From Tamarix chinensis (lineage: Eukaryota > Streptophyta > Magnoliopsida > Caryophyllales > Tamaricaceae), in contig CM060173.1 in NCBI GenBank assembly GCA_030549775.1, forward strand, positions 8,716,501-8,780,500: a DNA stretch of 64,000 nucleotides, written 5' to 3'. Under the pieces are notes generated by a model. It ran no database searches. It was not told where the DNA came from and was given only the letters and a program-made list of their open reading frames with translations. A program made the position numbers and the translations under genes. Of this stretch, positions 34,070 to 46,204 are shown piece by piece (the stretch's first letter is position 1; the number at the start of each line of letters is the position of its first letter).

Positions 34070-34380
34070 ACCTAAACCGATCCACCGGTGAATAATAGTG
34101 GTTAGGGTATGATGTTCTATATGTGACCGGTCCACCAGTAATAATAGTGGTCAGGCTTTGTACCTGTGCGTTTCCTGTCCACCGGCTATAATAGTGGAGG
34201 ATTTCGTACTAAAAAAATCGAACATATTTGTGCTAAGACATGGAAAAGATACTAAGTACTTACAGTGGAACACCGTGCAAGAAAGGGGCCAGACTGGTCC
34301 ATGGGCTAATAATAGTGGTCAGGAGCTTTATGCCCTATGTATTTTTCAGTCCACCGACTATAATAGTGGTTAGGAGCTAT
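34070..34380 (+). repeat. A3 array of ~50-bp CCGGT units
   Basis: Five cores at about 34078, 34124, 34176, 34288 and 34350, for example CCACCGGTGAATAATAGTGG and CCACCGGCTATAATAGTGG, with spacers such as CAGGAGCTTTATGCC. It contains the palindrome CACCGGTG. It matches the arrays in A1, A2 and A4. Confidence 0.88.
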
Positions 34381-35119
34381 GTGGTGAGGTTTCCGTACTC
34401 GCATGGATTTAATAAAAAGCATGGTGTGAATCGATTTCTGATCAGAGATTAATTAATTAATTAATCCGGACTATAATTAGGCCTATTTGTATCTACCGAA
34501 TGATTGTACGTTATTATGTTATCATGATGGATTATGCTCTTTTATTTCTTTTGCATTATTTATGTGTTATGTGTTGGCCTTAGTGCACAGTTACCTTACT
34601 CAGTATGTAGCGTACTAATTACCCTTTTCATGGTGCTGCTCATTCCCACGAGTAGTAGGCCCTTATGACTTTGTGCAGGTGGTGAGACATCAGGCGGAGC
34701 TGTGTGTTGAGCATTTTTAGCTCCAAGTTCAAGAGTAGTGTGGTCGGATTCACTCTTCTTGTTATTTTATCTTCTTTTTCTATTTCGTTTATATCGGATT
34801 TACTCTCTTATGATTTGTTACTTGTATTGCGTATTTTAAAATGAACCTTTTATCGATTGTAAGTTTATCTCTCTTTTGAATATGAATTACAATCCTTTAC
34901 GCATACTCTAATCTTTGGTGTTATGATCATTCTAGTTCTTTCATAAACTTTTAGTTTAATTTTAATGTTAATCTTTTCTTAGCCTTAGCACTTGATATTG
35001 AAATGGTCGGAGAGAACCGGTTGGGTACTAAGTGTGGCGGTAACATCCCCAGAATTCATTGGTTTTTAAATTTTAAATTCTTCTGCTTTAAAAAAAGTAG
35101 TAAATTTTGGGGTGTTACA

Positions 35120-35124
35120 CCACC
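35120..35124. repeat. Target-site duplication of A3, right copy (CCACC)
   Basis: Exact match to 29792-29796 directly after the terminal TTACA. Confidence 0.85.
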
Positions 35125-35767
35125 CTTCAACATCTGTAATAAGAAACCTCTACTCATCCACAAAAAGCCAGCTAATCCTGAGCCTCAACCTTTTCTTAGC
35201 AAGACTTATTAAACAACTAGTACCATCAAGTCCCCGCATGCACCTTCTATAACCATGTTAAAAAAAGAACTGCAATCTCCCTCCTTACCTTAACCAAGCA
35301 CATTCATTTTAATACCAACTATAAAATAGTTTCTAGGAACAACATATTAAAGAAAAGAGTGCTCCATCAAAAAACCCCAATCTAAATAGTAACCCACATA
35401 AATAACAACATCACGACATAAACCTTAACCTCATCATCTAAACACCAAAATTAAGTTACAACTAACAATACCACTCTCCAAAATATGATCAAAGGTACCA
35501 CTCCTCGTCCTTACAAAGGCTAGCAAACCTGACTCCTCAACCTTTCCTTTTCTTGCTAGCCTAGGTTACAAAATAAAACTATGATCTCTCTCATCACCTT
35601 AGCCTTGCAAACACACCTTATTACCATTAATACCATATTATCTAGGAACATAACATCATAGAAAAATTTGATTATAAAACAACCAAGGATGGTAAACATT
35701 TAGAGAACATAGCATCACAAATTAAACTAGCATCCTTGTTTGATAATCAACACCATGCTAAAAAATG
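35125..35767 (-). other. Probable LINE 3' region with imperfect ~310-350-bp tandem repeat
   Basis: No gene. The stretch near 35175 (AATCCTGAGCCTCAACC) is echoed near 35525 (AACCTGACTCCTCAACC), and TTTCTAGGAACAACAT near 35330 by TATCTAGGAACATAACAT near 35638. This points to two diverged tandem copies downstream of the LINE coding part. Removing A3 makes 29230-29796 contiguous with it. Confidence 0.4.
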
Positions 35768-38440
35768 AAAAACTCTATTCAAGCTTTGTTTGGCCAAACA
35801 ATCTACCAAAGCATTGACACCTCTTCTCTAGTGGATCACCCGAACCCCATTCCTACTTTTCTAAGAATTATGAATAAATTCTAGCTTATATTTTCACTTC
35901 CAAGGAACTTCCGCTATAAAATTCATCAATTTACTATATTCAAAGAGTAAGATTTGAACTCCATTTTAAATAACTTAGCTAATCATTCAACTTGCAAAAA
36001 ATATTGCACGATGTGTTGCTATTATTTTGGCTTTGTTTATAACCATGAATTCCATTGGACATAAAACATGCACCTAATATTACCCTTCCAATCTCGTAAT
36101 ACACCCCTAATGGCACATTTACCCTTCTCTTTATCAACGTTTTTGAATTTACTTAACATAAGTACACTCAACTGCAACACCTCTCACTCCATCACCGTTC
36201 TTTTCTTTTTTGGCTACCAATCCAGGCACAAAGGGGTATGAGCTACCTCTATAATGCTATAAGGGAAATTAGATCCCTACCCTTTTATCCATTAAACATG
36301 CCTTAAAAATATCAATTACTTCATTATTTAGTCTTAGTCCTCTTCTTACTAAAAATTTGTTCATTTCTTACTTTCCAGATAGTCCAACGAATGAGTAGAA
36401 AAGATTCCGACCATACTTTTAAAAAAAGTTCCTTTTCTGGGTGCTTTCCATTGAAGAAATGCACAATAAATTTCCCTTGGTGGAACCCAGTGGAGCTGCC
36501 AGATTCCACACATCAAGTAATACAGTTGACATGTTTTTAGACATGATAATAATAGGTGGTCACAAGTTGTTGACCAAATATCATAGAAAACACAATTTCC
36601 GTCCAATTTTGAAAGGATGCTTCTATCTATAAGTTTATCTTTGGTAAAAAAATATTCCTAATAGAGCCAACCAACAGAAATTTACCCTCTTGGAGGGACC
36701 ACTCCCTCCCAAATTTTCTTAACATCAACTCTAGGTATCGGGTCACACATGCTTGACAGAAAATGACAACAAGATTACACTATAAACTTACCATTGATCT
36801 CATGGCACCAGATCAATTTGTCCATAGTTTCTTTATCAAGCCAAACAATGGCTAAATCATCAACCAATTTCAAATTTTTTCCTCTTCCCAAGAAAACAAT
36901 ATACACCACCACGAAAAAACACAAATTCCACCCATATCTAGTCGACACCCCTATATCAACCACCTTGGCTTTAGGATTCATCGCTAAAGAGAACACTCTT
37001 TTGAATCCATTTTTCATCATATTCCCTACCCAAATATCCATCCAAAACATAGTGTTTTGGCCATCACTAATTCCATATATAATACGCTTTAGAAATGGGT
37101 GTAGCTTATTATCATCTAGCACTACTTTACTCATAATTTGCCACACTCCTCCTGTCTTGGGAATTTTCTAATCTAATGATTGTCTATCCAAGCATCCTCT
37201 GTATTTGAGAGCCATAAATTCTTTCCACCGCACCTTATCCTTATGAAGAAATATCTAGATCCATTAACAGACTCCCTGTATTACTGTATCTCAAACTTCG
37301 TATTCCCCACCCACCTCTTCATTCATTCTCTTCTACTACTTCCTATTAGGTTGGAGCCGATTTATGACGTCCATATACATTATTACCCTACATGAACCTC
37401 TTTTTTTATATTATTATTATTATCTTGAACATGTTCTTTTTTAGAGTCTTTAGCAGTGGAAAAATTGATGTATGATACGCTGGTATTAAAGAAAGCACAA
37501 GTTTAAGGAACACGAATCTACTTTACTGCAAAAAATCAACGTGTCATCCACAAATTGTAAACACTACCCCGATGTTCTATCACCATTATTTCTACTGATT
37601 TCCACATATTCAGCTCTACTACCCTTCTCAAACACTTATTCAGAACCTTGACCACTATAGTAAACAAAAATGGTGACAACGAATCCCTTTGTTGAAGACC
37701 ACATTGAAGTCGGAAATGCATCAAATGGGAGCCATTAATAAGCATTGAAGTAGACATTGTTATCAAACATGTCCTAATCCATGATCCCCACTTAATTGGG
37801 AATCTGATTTCCTCTAAAGTCCACAAAATGAATTCCAAAGATACCAAATCTTAAGCTTTATAAAAGTTTATTTTGAACATAAACACCTCAACCTTTTCAT
37901 TAAGGCAGGAATCGACTATCTTGTTTGCCACTAACACCCCGTCCAAGATTTATCTACCTTCCATGAATGCCGACAAGCTTTCATTGATAATGTTGTCCAT
38001 AACAAACTACATCCTTCCAACTAGAACCTTAGCTAGAATTTTGTAGCAACATCCTACCATGATTATAGGCCTAAAGTCCTTTAACTCCATCTGCCTCTTC
38101 TTCTTTAGAATGAGATTGATACAGGCTTGATTATTTTCTACAAGCAATTCAAAATTATCTTGAAAATTATGAATTGCCTTAATGATATCTCCTTTTATAA
38201 AACTCCAACCTTTCTTCATGAATGAAAAGTTAAATCCATCTGGCCTAGATGCCTTGTTGCTTTCATAAGATATTACTACACAAAACACTACTTCTTCTCT
38301 AAATGGTGGGGTGAGAAAATCTTCCCATTTTACTCAAACTTTGTTAAAATTGAGATCTTGGAAAAAAGGCCTATCCTTCCAGTTTTCCGAGAATAGTTTA
38401 CACAAATAACCTCTAAAATTTTGACCATTGTTCATGATTG
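35768..38440 (-). pseudogene. L1-like LINE ORF2 remnant (RT, zinc-binding, RNase H)
   Basis: Minus strand, 5' to 3' from high to low coordinates. RT start: NKASRPDGFNFSFMKKGW (about 38260-38210) and LKDFRPIIMVGCCYKILAKVL (about 38085-38025), matching the LKDFRPISL..YKII block. Then RTCLITMSTSMLINGSHLM and CGLQQRDSLSPFLFTIVVKV (37780-37640), matching the GLRQGDPLSPFLF block. The catalytic box reads LQFVDDTLIFCSK at 37560-37520 in a shifted frame. The zf-RVT region follows (37150-36330, with FWMDIWVGN and WTIWKVRNEQIF). Near 36120-35770 a decayed RNase H ends VNALVDCLAKQSL. No endonuclease domain is seen upstream, so it is 5'-truncated. Numerous stops; inactive. Confidence 0.87.
37520..37560 (-). 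other. LINE RT catalytic FVDD box
   Basis: The minus strand reads LQFVDDTLIFCSK, the plant LINE form of the F/Y-x-D-D catalytic motif (usual form LQFADDTLIF). The frame differs from the GLQQRDSLSPF block just upstream, showing an indel between them. Confidence 0.85.
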
Positions 38441-39185
38441 GTACTTTGATTACCTACATTTCTATTTCTTTTACTCTTATTTCAATTGTTTACTATTTTC
38501 ATGTTGCCAATAATAGAAAAGACATTGTTAGGAAATAGTTGTCAAAGCTTTGGTTAGTTTAATTAGGTTATTATTCATTCAACATATGAGTTTCTTTCTA
38601 TTAATTTTTTATTTATAATATTTTGCTATTAATCGTAGTTTTAATTGAATATATTTTACAACATAGATATCATAAGATCATTGTTGTGGAATTGACACAC
38701 ACTTGCAAACTAGTTATAATCACGATGTGAACTTTTGGTTAACTAACATCTATCACAATTAATTTTCAATTTTTTTTATGTTTGTTTGGTCTCCTTTGAT
38801 TAAGATTAGATTATGTGTATGATAGACCTAAATGTAGTGGAGCGGAATAAGTTTATGTATATGGACTTATTACCATGTTAATGATTTATTTATTTATGTT
38901 TATGGTATAGTTAATTTAGAAAGTGGCTTACATGATCATATTACAGAAGAGAAAACAAGTAAGGGTATAGAGGACTATGGTGACAACTAAAGTCCATCTG
39001 CATCTTTAATTGAAAGAGAGTTGTATCGTCAATTTGAGTGTGAAACATGCAGGAAAAGGAGTATTGAAAATCTTCCAGGCACGTGAAGAAGACAATCCTT
39101 GCTCCTAACTCTATCAAAAAGAAGAGATCGTGAAAAAATCTAAATATGGTGGAGACGCTCTTACTGAAAAGGAATCTAGTGGAAC
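38441..39185. other. No gene recognised
   Basis: AT-rich. Short open frames on the minus strand have no recognisable domain, and no LINE endonuclease is detectable here. Confidence 0.4.
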
Positions 39186-41886
39186 TGTAATAACCCATTT
39201 CCCCAAAAATTATTTATCATAAGTGATTAGTATCATAATTTGATTATGAAAATTCATAAATAAAGTTCTATGCCATTTGTATTCAAGTTGAACTTTTCAT
39301 CGTTTATTTCATTCATTGTGTAAAGTCACATTTTCCACAATTCTTCCAATATTATTATTTTTACTTTTTTTGACTCATTAAAAATTTTTAAGACATTCCT
39401 AAAATATTTTTGAGCTCATTTATTTTTTTCTTCTTATAATTCATTTATTTTGTCTTAATCATTAAATGCAGAAAATACTTTGTTTATGCGATTGGCTGAG
39501 TTTAACCATTTTTTGTCCGTTAGACATCAAACCAAATCTAAGACTAAGTATTTTTATATATTTAGTTTTATAAAATTATTTTACATGTAAGCATATCAAT
39601 TTGAACCATTTGTTATTCAAGGGTTTGTGAAAAAATGTGCTCCGTGACTTATCTGATTTTATTATTTTCGCTTGCTTTCAATTCGTCAAGCATCAAATCA
39701 AACCTGATATCAAATGTTTATATATAATTGAGTTCCTAAAATTATCACACACCTTTTCATAGATTTCATAATATTTGGGAACTTTTTAATAATTTTCCTA
39801 ATAAATTGACATTATTGGATTTTCTTATAATTTAATTACCTAAAATTAAATGTAAATTAATCCCCTACCTACCTATTGAATCTAAACTATCCATATAACT
39901 TAACTAAGTTTGATTTGTGAGCCTAGTTATTTTCATTCAACCAAAATTTTGGCTAAAAATACAATTATCATAATTTTATTTTATAAACTCTTACACTCAA
40001 CCATAACCTTACAAACCCATTATTCTAGATTTAATTCAAGTGTTAGCATATTTAAACTCACTCTCACACTCCTCCCCATCAAATTCATATACTTCTCAAC
40101 TCCATAATGTACAATCATGCACATGTGCATTACTTCATATATAAAATCATGATTTTGGTCAATGTTCACAGTCAATTTTTATCTGACTTTTAGGCCTTTG
40201 TTCACTCTCATTCCTCAATCTTTCCCTCTCATTTTTTGCTTCATTTCGAAACTTATAATGCATACTCTAGGTAATCACTCTTGTTATCCCTAAAATTGCA
40301 CCATATTATCCTTTTCCCCACTTCTTCCCCTTATCGGGACCATCTTTGTCTATTGATACATGTTTTGTTGAGTTAATTTGTTTTCAATTTTTACCATCTC
40401 CCACAACTCCCTCTTGGCTTGATTTTTCTTGATTCTTGTTGGGTTTTATTCCTCGCAACTTCCTCTACATTTACCAACATTTTCTCTTACTTTTATGAAT
40501 TATTTGGAAGCCACAAATCAACCCCTTTTCTCATTTTCAAAAATAGATTTGTCATTTTTTTTATGCAAATCTTGTGCTCTCTTCATATTTTCTCCCTTTT
40601 CCTTTTATATTTCCTTGTCTAACTCTTCTTAGCTTAGCTCCCACACCCCTGATCTAAGTGTAGAAAGCTAAGGTTTGTAGGAAGTGGTGTTGGTTTTTTA
40701 AATTTCTTTGCTCAACGTCCTATTCTTTCCATTCAAGGATAATCTTTCTTTCCTCTTCTTCATTTTTCCTATTTTATTAATTATCATTCTAGGTGTTTTT
40801 GTTTTTAGTGTATTCTTCTTATTTTTATATTTTTTTGATATTTTGAAGGGAATCGAAGAGGATTTTGATTTAGCCTTGGAGAAGACACTTTTAATCATTT
40901 TTATTAATCATGGATTTAGGTAAACCTAACTAAATTTTAAGATGATAGAATATTGTATTCGAGTATGATAGGCATTTTAGCCTTATTATTTATTTTGAAG
41001 TTTGTGACTTTTGGTGATAAAATGTGCAAGAGCATGGAATGTGAATATGGATGAATGATTTTATGACTTTCCTTTTACATACGAGAGCATATATATATTT
41101 ATTTGCAATTAAATATGCAATTTTTTTTACATATGATAATAAGTTAAAGTAAGAGATAATGTGTTGTTATTTTAAGCATGTTCTTAGAAATGGTATTTTT
41201 GTCCATCCAAGGTATTTACATTCCATTCTAAGTATTCCATTGCATCCATTAGTTTTTTTTTTACTTAAATTGTGATATATAACATGATAGGTTTTGAGTA
41301 TATTTAGACTTATTTATATATGATTTAAAATTAGTATGCCCTAGGGGAAAATGTGTATATTTACATGCTCCATGACTTCATTTTCAACATATGTGTCGAA
41401 ATTATACCATGATTTACTATGTATGTTAATCATGTAATTTATGATATGTTAGATATGCACGTTTAGAAATTTATACGCTTATTATACTTAAATAATGTAT
41501 AGGGGTAAAATAGTCTTTTTCTATATCTAGAATTTACCTAGATTAATAATTTATGTTAAAGTGTTATGTTTAAAACCTTCTATCCTTTTCATGAGATTTG
41601 TTATATTATATTAATGTGCCTAGTATATTAGATTTGAAACGGTCAAATTCAGAATAATTAGGGTTTTGAATATATTTTTGTTTTTAATGCTACTATGTAC
41701 CTAGTAAAAAATAATTAGTCTAGGTTGAATGTATATGGCCTATAGTTAAATATATGATTAACTTTTAGATAAATTGAAATTTTTGGTTTGAAAGGAATTT
41801 GTTGATTTTAGTTGGTTAAGTGTTTAGGCTATGACATGATGTCCAAACCTAGGCGTTGATGGCATTGAATGTTGTAACTCTTATGG
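39186..41886 (+). mobile_element. LTR-like AT-rich block with pyrimidine-rich centre, 5' boundary only
   Basis: Begins TGTAATAACCCATTTCCCC, similar to other LTR starts in the window, and has a T/C-rich centre (40060-40680) as the recognised LTRs do. It is interrupted at 41887 by a second start of the same type. No terminal CA or TSD partner for GGAAC was found, so this is a composition- and motif-based call. Confidence 0.35.
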
Positions 41887-44330
41887 TGTAATACCCCAAT
41901 ATTTTCTAGTCCTAATTTTTAGATGATCAGTATTTTAATCCTTTTCAAACCTCTTATCATTCACTAGCCTTATCTTAACCCCTAAAACCTCATTTTTACC
42001 ATTTTACCCTACAAAACATATCCTTGTTTCAACTGACCACCAATGAACCTAGGCATTGCCCCATAGTCAACCGATCTACAAGTAGAGAAACCATTCGCTT
42101 AGGGGGGGTCTAGTGGTTGACTAGGTCAACCCTTGCAATCCACCAAAACTGGGTGTTGTTGTCCTAACTTATTTATTCTAATTCTTTTTTACTCCAAATT
42201 AATTCTTATGCCTAATATTTTAATATATTTGGGTTTCCATATTCATTCCACACCTTTTCCTAATTTATCATATTTTTTAACAATTATTTGCTTATTTTAT
42301 CCATTTATTGGACATTCTACTTTACCTAAATTAATTTTATTTTTTATTCACTCTTTTGGCCATGCTAACTTAAAAAATTGGATCCCCATGCTCCATATGA
42401 TCATATCCTACTTTTTCTTGCCCAAATAACCAAATTTTCACCCATAATCAGCTCAATCGTCTTTTACTAACTTTCTTACATACTCTCATCCATACCACTT
42501 ACTCCCATTACCCTCTTACTTTCAAAAAACCTTCCCTATGAAATTTTCCTCTCTTTCTTGCCATCGTCAACAACCATAAGGGGGTTCTTAACCCCTTTTG
42601 CTTTCATTTTGCACTTAACCAGTTTTCCTAGCTTTCTCAACATTTGTTCCCTCCTCTCTCCTTTAGCCATTTCTTGTTCTTGTAATTGTGTCTTGCTCTT
42701 GCCTTTCCCTTAACCACCAAACCCCTTCTCTCATATCCTCTCCATTATTTTCACCTTTCTACTTCTAAAGTCCTTAAATTAAACTATTTGGTGATATGTT
42801 TAAGTAAAAGGGAGTTAAATTTGTAAATTGGTGAAGTTCTATTCAAGCTTGTTCAAGCCATTTTTGAAAACCAAGGGTTTCCCTCTTTACTTGATTTTTT
42901 CTCCTTCCTTTTCATCAATCTTATATTATTTTTCTTCACTTTGAATTCTATGATATATATTTTTTTAGGCAATCTAGGTGTAGAAGGAGGTCATTAGGAG
43001 TATTTTTGTTAAGAGACTGAAATAGCTTGGGTAAGGATATATATATATAGTTTAGGGCTTTTGATGCCATATGTTATCTCAATTTAATCAACTTGTTAGC
43101 ACACTTATTTTGTAAAATCATGATTTTATTATTGAAGCTTATATTTTTGTAACTATCTTGTGATTTCATGTGTAGTATGTGTTTTGTATGGTTTTATGTA
43201 AATTATCATGCTTAGGATATGTTAGGATTTATTTCAAGTTTTCAAGCATGATGACATATTTTGTTATTTTTGCTAAGCGTGTTGTTAAGTATTTGGTTGT
43301 GTGGATGAGTTAATATGTTTTGTTATATTTTTTTTAGGTTTTTTAGGCATAAGAGGGTTTTACCCATAAGGCCTTGTTTAGTCTCTTGGGTTGATTCAAT
43401 TTATGATAATTACATTTTTAGATGTTTGATAAAATATGGGATTTGGTTAAGTATGTTGAAAGTTAGAAATTAAGAGTTTTGGTGTTAGTTTCGGGTATAC
43501 GAGCATTTGGGTGTTTGTGAATTTTATGAAAGATAAGTATGTCATTGTATTCATTAAGGTTTTTATATAAAATATGATATACAATATGACAAGATCTAGT
43601 GGAGAATGGATCAATTTATTTTAATAATTTCTTTGAGGTATTTAGGTAAAATAAGGGTATTATGGTCATTTTAGGTTAATTTTAGAAAAGTAAGGTTGTT
43701 TGAGTTTTATTTAGGCTAAAGTATGATAAGTATGATATGTGATTAATTTAGGTTAATGTGGTGAACACAAGTATTAATATTATGTAAAAATGACTTAAAA
43801 TGGGCTTAGAAATTCTAGTATTATAATTGGTATTTTATATGTAAAAAGTTGGAGTTAAATCTTGATTATATATATATATATTTATGGAGCATGATATCTT
43901 GAAGTGTTTTGTCAATTTTGGTGATTTGGTGAGTTTTATAGATGAAGTTGTGAGTAGGTTGTGACTTAAGATTTTGTGAGGACATTATGATCTTTTCACT
44001 TGGGAAATGTCTCCTATTGTGCTTGCTGTCTTACTTTATGTCTGATCATTACTTTATGTGATCATAACATGCTGATTTTTCTAACCATGATGCATTTCTA
44101 AGTGATTTAAATGATGATAATAGTTGGTATGAATTTTAATGATAATCAATATTCTATATAACAATGATAGCGATATCCCTTGTGATAAGACAATGGTAAT
44201 GTAAGTGAAAATGCTATGATGATGAGTAAATCAAGTGATATATTGTTATGCACTAAGTATTGATTTATGAATTAATAAAATTTGCACAAAATAAGAAATA
44301 TGATACCATTTAATGTCCTTTAATTTTCTT
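41887..44330 (+). mobile_element. LTR-like block, start TGTAATACCCC, end uncertain
   Basis: TGTAATACCCCAATATTTTC at 41887 is nearly the same as the A-family LTR start. A pyrimidine-rich stretch follows (42440-42770), then AT-rich DNA. The right end was not found and the flanking TATGG has no visible partner. No coding domains. Confidence 0.35.
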
Positions 44331-44937
44331 CCATTGATGACCAGAAACCCAATTGTTTGATCTAGAAGTTGAATATATAATAAATTTTTATATTGTTGGT
44401 AATAATGAGTTTTATGCTTATGTGATGCACGAATTTATATTTTGAAGAAAAAAAGGTATAGTTTTGGGATGAAGGATTATTTTCTTCTATTAATAATGTA
44501 AAAAAGAATAGCTACACATTTGAAAATGACAATAAAGAATAATATAATTATATATCGAATTAACAATAAAATGAGGAAATAAAGAAAAGGCGAGTTCAAA
44601 ATACATTTATTGATAATTCCCATAAATGAGTACACATGTGCTTTATCCTAACATCGTGATACATCATTTCCCCACCTATGAAATGTTTGGAAATATATGC
44701 TAATTATATGCTTAGGCTAAGCACCAAAAAAGAAAAAAAAAAGACACACGAAAACTCGAGGCTAACAACTCTTCTAGCTAACTCATTCCCATCCTATAAA
44801 ACACCTTCAAGCAGGTCCAAACACCTCTTGATGTTACAACCACCTCCTATTACTCTTAATATTAGACAAACAATAGAAACACAAACAAAAACTCCCCTGA
44901 AGTTACCAAAAGCCGTGTCCAAAAGATAATTCAGTAA
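44331..44937. other. No gene recognised
   Basis: A/C-rich 44640-44930 gives an 83-codon open frame without recognisable domain. It is the left flank of the copia-type solo LTR. Confidence 0.4.
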
Positions 44938-44942
44938 TAAAC
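44938..44942. repeat. Target-site duplication of the copia-type LTR, left copy (TAAAC)
   Basis: TAAAC, repeated exactly at 45596-45600. Confidence 0.88.
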
Positions 44943-45595
44943 TGTTGGTTTTCAAACCGGGGTTCAAGCCAATATGATGGAGGTTAGGAAGGACCTAGAG
45001 TGGAGGATGGTATGCGTAACCTAAGGAGGGTGTATAGTCAATTAATACATTTATGAAAAATGTTTAATTGGTCATTAGGAAACGAATGGTATATTCAATT
45101 AAAGTATTAATTGACATTTAAGGCCTTTTACCAAAGGTATTGATTGTTTTCGTCCGTTATTTTTACCAAACTTTATGGTTGTTTTTCATCTTTAGGTTTG
45201 TAACGCTTTACATTTAGTTCTAGTTTTTTTTTTCTAAAGCCTATTTAAATGCTCTTTTGTATAGAGTCGAGAGACATGAAAAGTGAGGGATATGCACAAT
45301 ACAACCTGGGGGTGTGCGATAGATCTAGAGAGTAGATCTAGAAAATTCTCAATTGGAAACAGGGTTCCGGAATTGAGTGAATTAATCAAGAGTGTTGTTC
45401 TTGATTAATTGGTAAGGATAAAAACACAGGGAGAGTGTTCTTGATTCTTGTATCGCTTGAAAGGATAGCAATAAAAATTCAATTTTGGTAAATTCTTCTT
45501 TGATTTATTATTATTATGCATAGTGCTTGTATTCTTGGTTTTGAAGATTTTATTTTAGATCTCAAAACTGAGGTGATCGCAGATATTTCCCAACA
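44943..45595 (+). mobile_element. Solo LTR, Ty1/copia type (653 bp)
   Basis: Terminal inverted repeat TGTTGG...CCAACA with perfect 5-bp target duplications TAAAC. It contains a TATA-like box (45242-45250) followed by GTATAGAGTCGAGAGA and GA-rich leader sequence. Length and TGTTGG/CCAACA ends are typical of copia LTRs. No internal domain or second LTR is seen, so it is a solo LTR. Confidence 0.87.
45242..45250 (+). promoter_or_regulatory. TATA-like box of the copia-type LTR
   Basis: TATTTAAAT, about 300 bp from the LTR start, followed by T-rich and then GA-rich sequence as in LTR promoters. Confidence 0.5.
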
Positions 45596-46196
45596 TAAAC
45601 TTAGGACACAAGAATCATATTCCACCTACTGAACTTGATTTCCAAGTCATGGCATAAGCCTTGCATGCTAACGAAAGACAAAACCATCGATAACATAAAT
45701 TTAGCCAAAAACTACAGACTGAATTAACTAATGCAGTGTTTCTTGAATTTGTTGTCTACCAAAGGAGGTAACATACATAAGAATATGAGATGACCAGGGA
45801 ATAAAAGAAATCAATAGAAAACAAAATGTATATCAAACTAATATGCTTCTTGTGCTTTATAATCTCTACAATATAGTAGAAACAACTATGAATGCAACTG
45901 AGGAAAAATGCGGTCACTGTCTTTTAGCTCACACAATGTGTAGCAATGAGTTGAGCTTTGATCATTCAAACTTGAGCATTACTTTCCCATAAATAAGCCT
46001 TTGATCTTTTGCATAATGAGCCTCTCGCATTTTGTAATTTGAAATGTCTTGTCCACAGGTATCCACAGCTTTCCAACTTCAAATACTTTATGGATCTAAT
46101 CTAAACCATGTAAGTCCAATGATAATCTAAAATTTAGAAGAAAACATGCAAGTAATGATCAAGATATCTAAAGCATGATCCATAAACACATCCATT
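45596..46196. other. Unassigned low-complexity-free flank, no gene recognised
   Basis: Right TAAAC duplication at 45596-45600. The remainder shows no repeat or domain and continues across the hAT insertion at 50976. It could be intronic or intergenic host sequence. Confidence 0.35.
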
Positions 46197-46204
46197 CCTG
46201 TGAC
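46197..46204. repeat. 8-bp target-site duplication of the hAT element, left copy (CCTGTGAC)
   Basis: Exact match to 50968-50975. Eight bases is the hAT-superfamily signature. Confidence 0.92.

Larger units (their letters stand above)
29797..35119 (+). mobile_element. Giant solo LTR A3 (5323 bp)
   Basis: Starts TGAAATGCTCC and ends TTTTGGGGTGTTACA, with perfect CCACC duplications. Block order: AT-rich start, pyrimidine-rich block (30225-31510) with a TATA box near 30915, TTA-repeat tract (31580-32520), 27-bp repeats (32992-33152), CCGGT array (34070-34380), and a tail with TTAGCACTTGATATTG and ACTAAGTGTGGCGGTAA shared with A2. No coding domain or second LTR. It resembles A4 in having the TTA tract instead of the 29-bp minisatellite, so A3/A4 and A1/A2 form two subfamilies. 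Confidence 0.87.
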
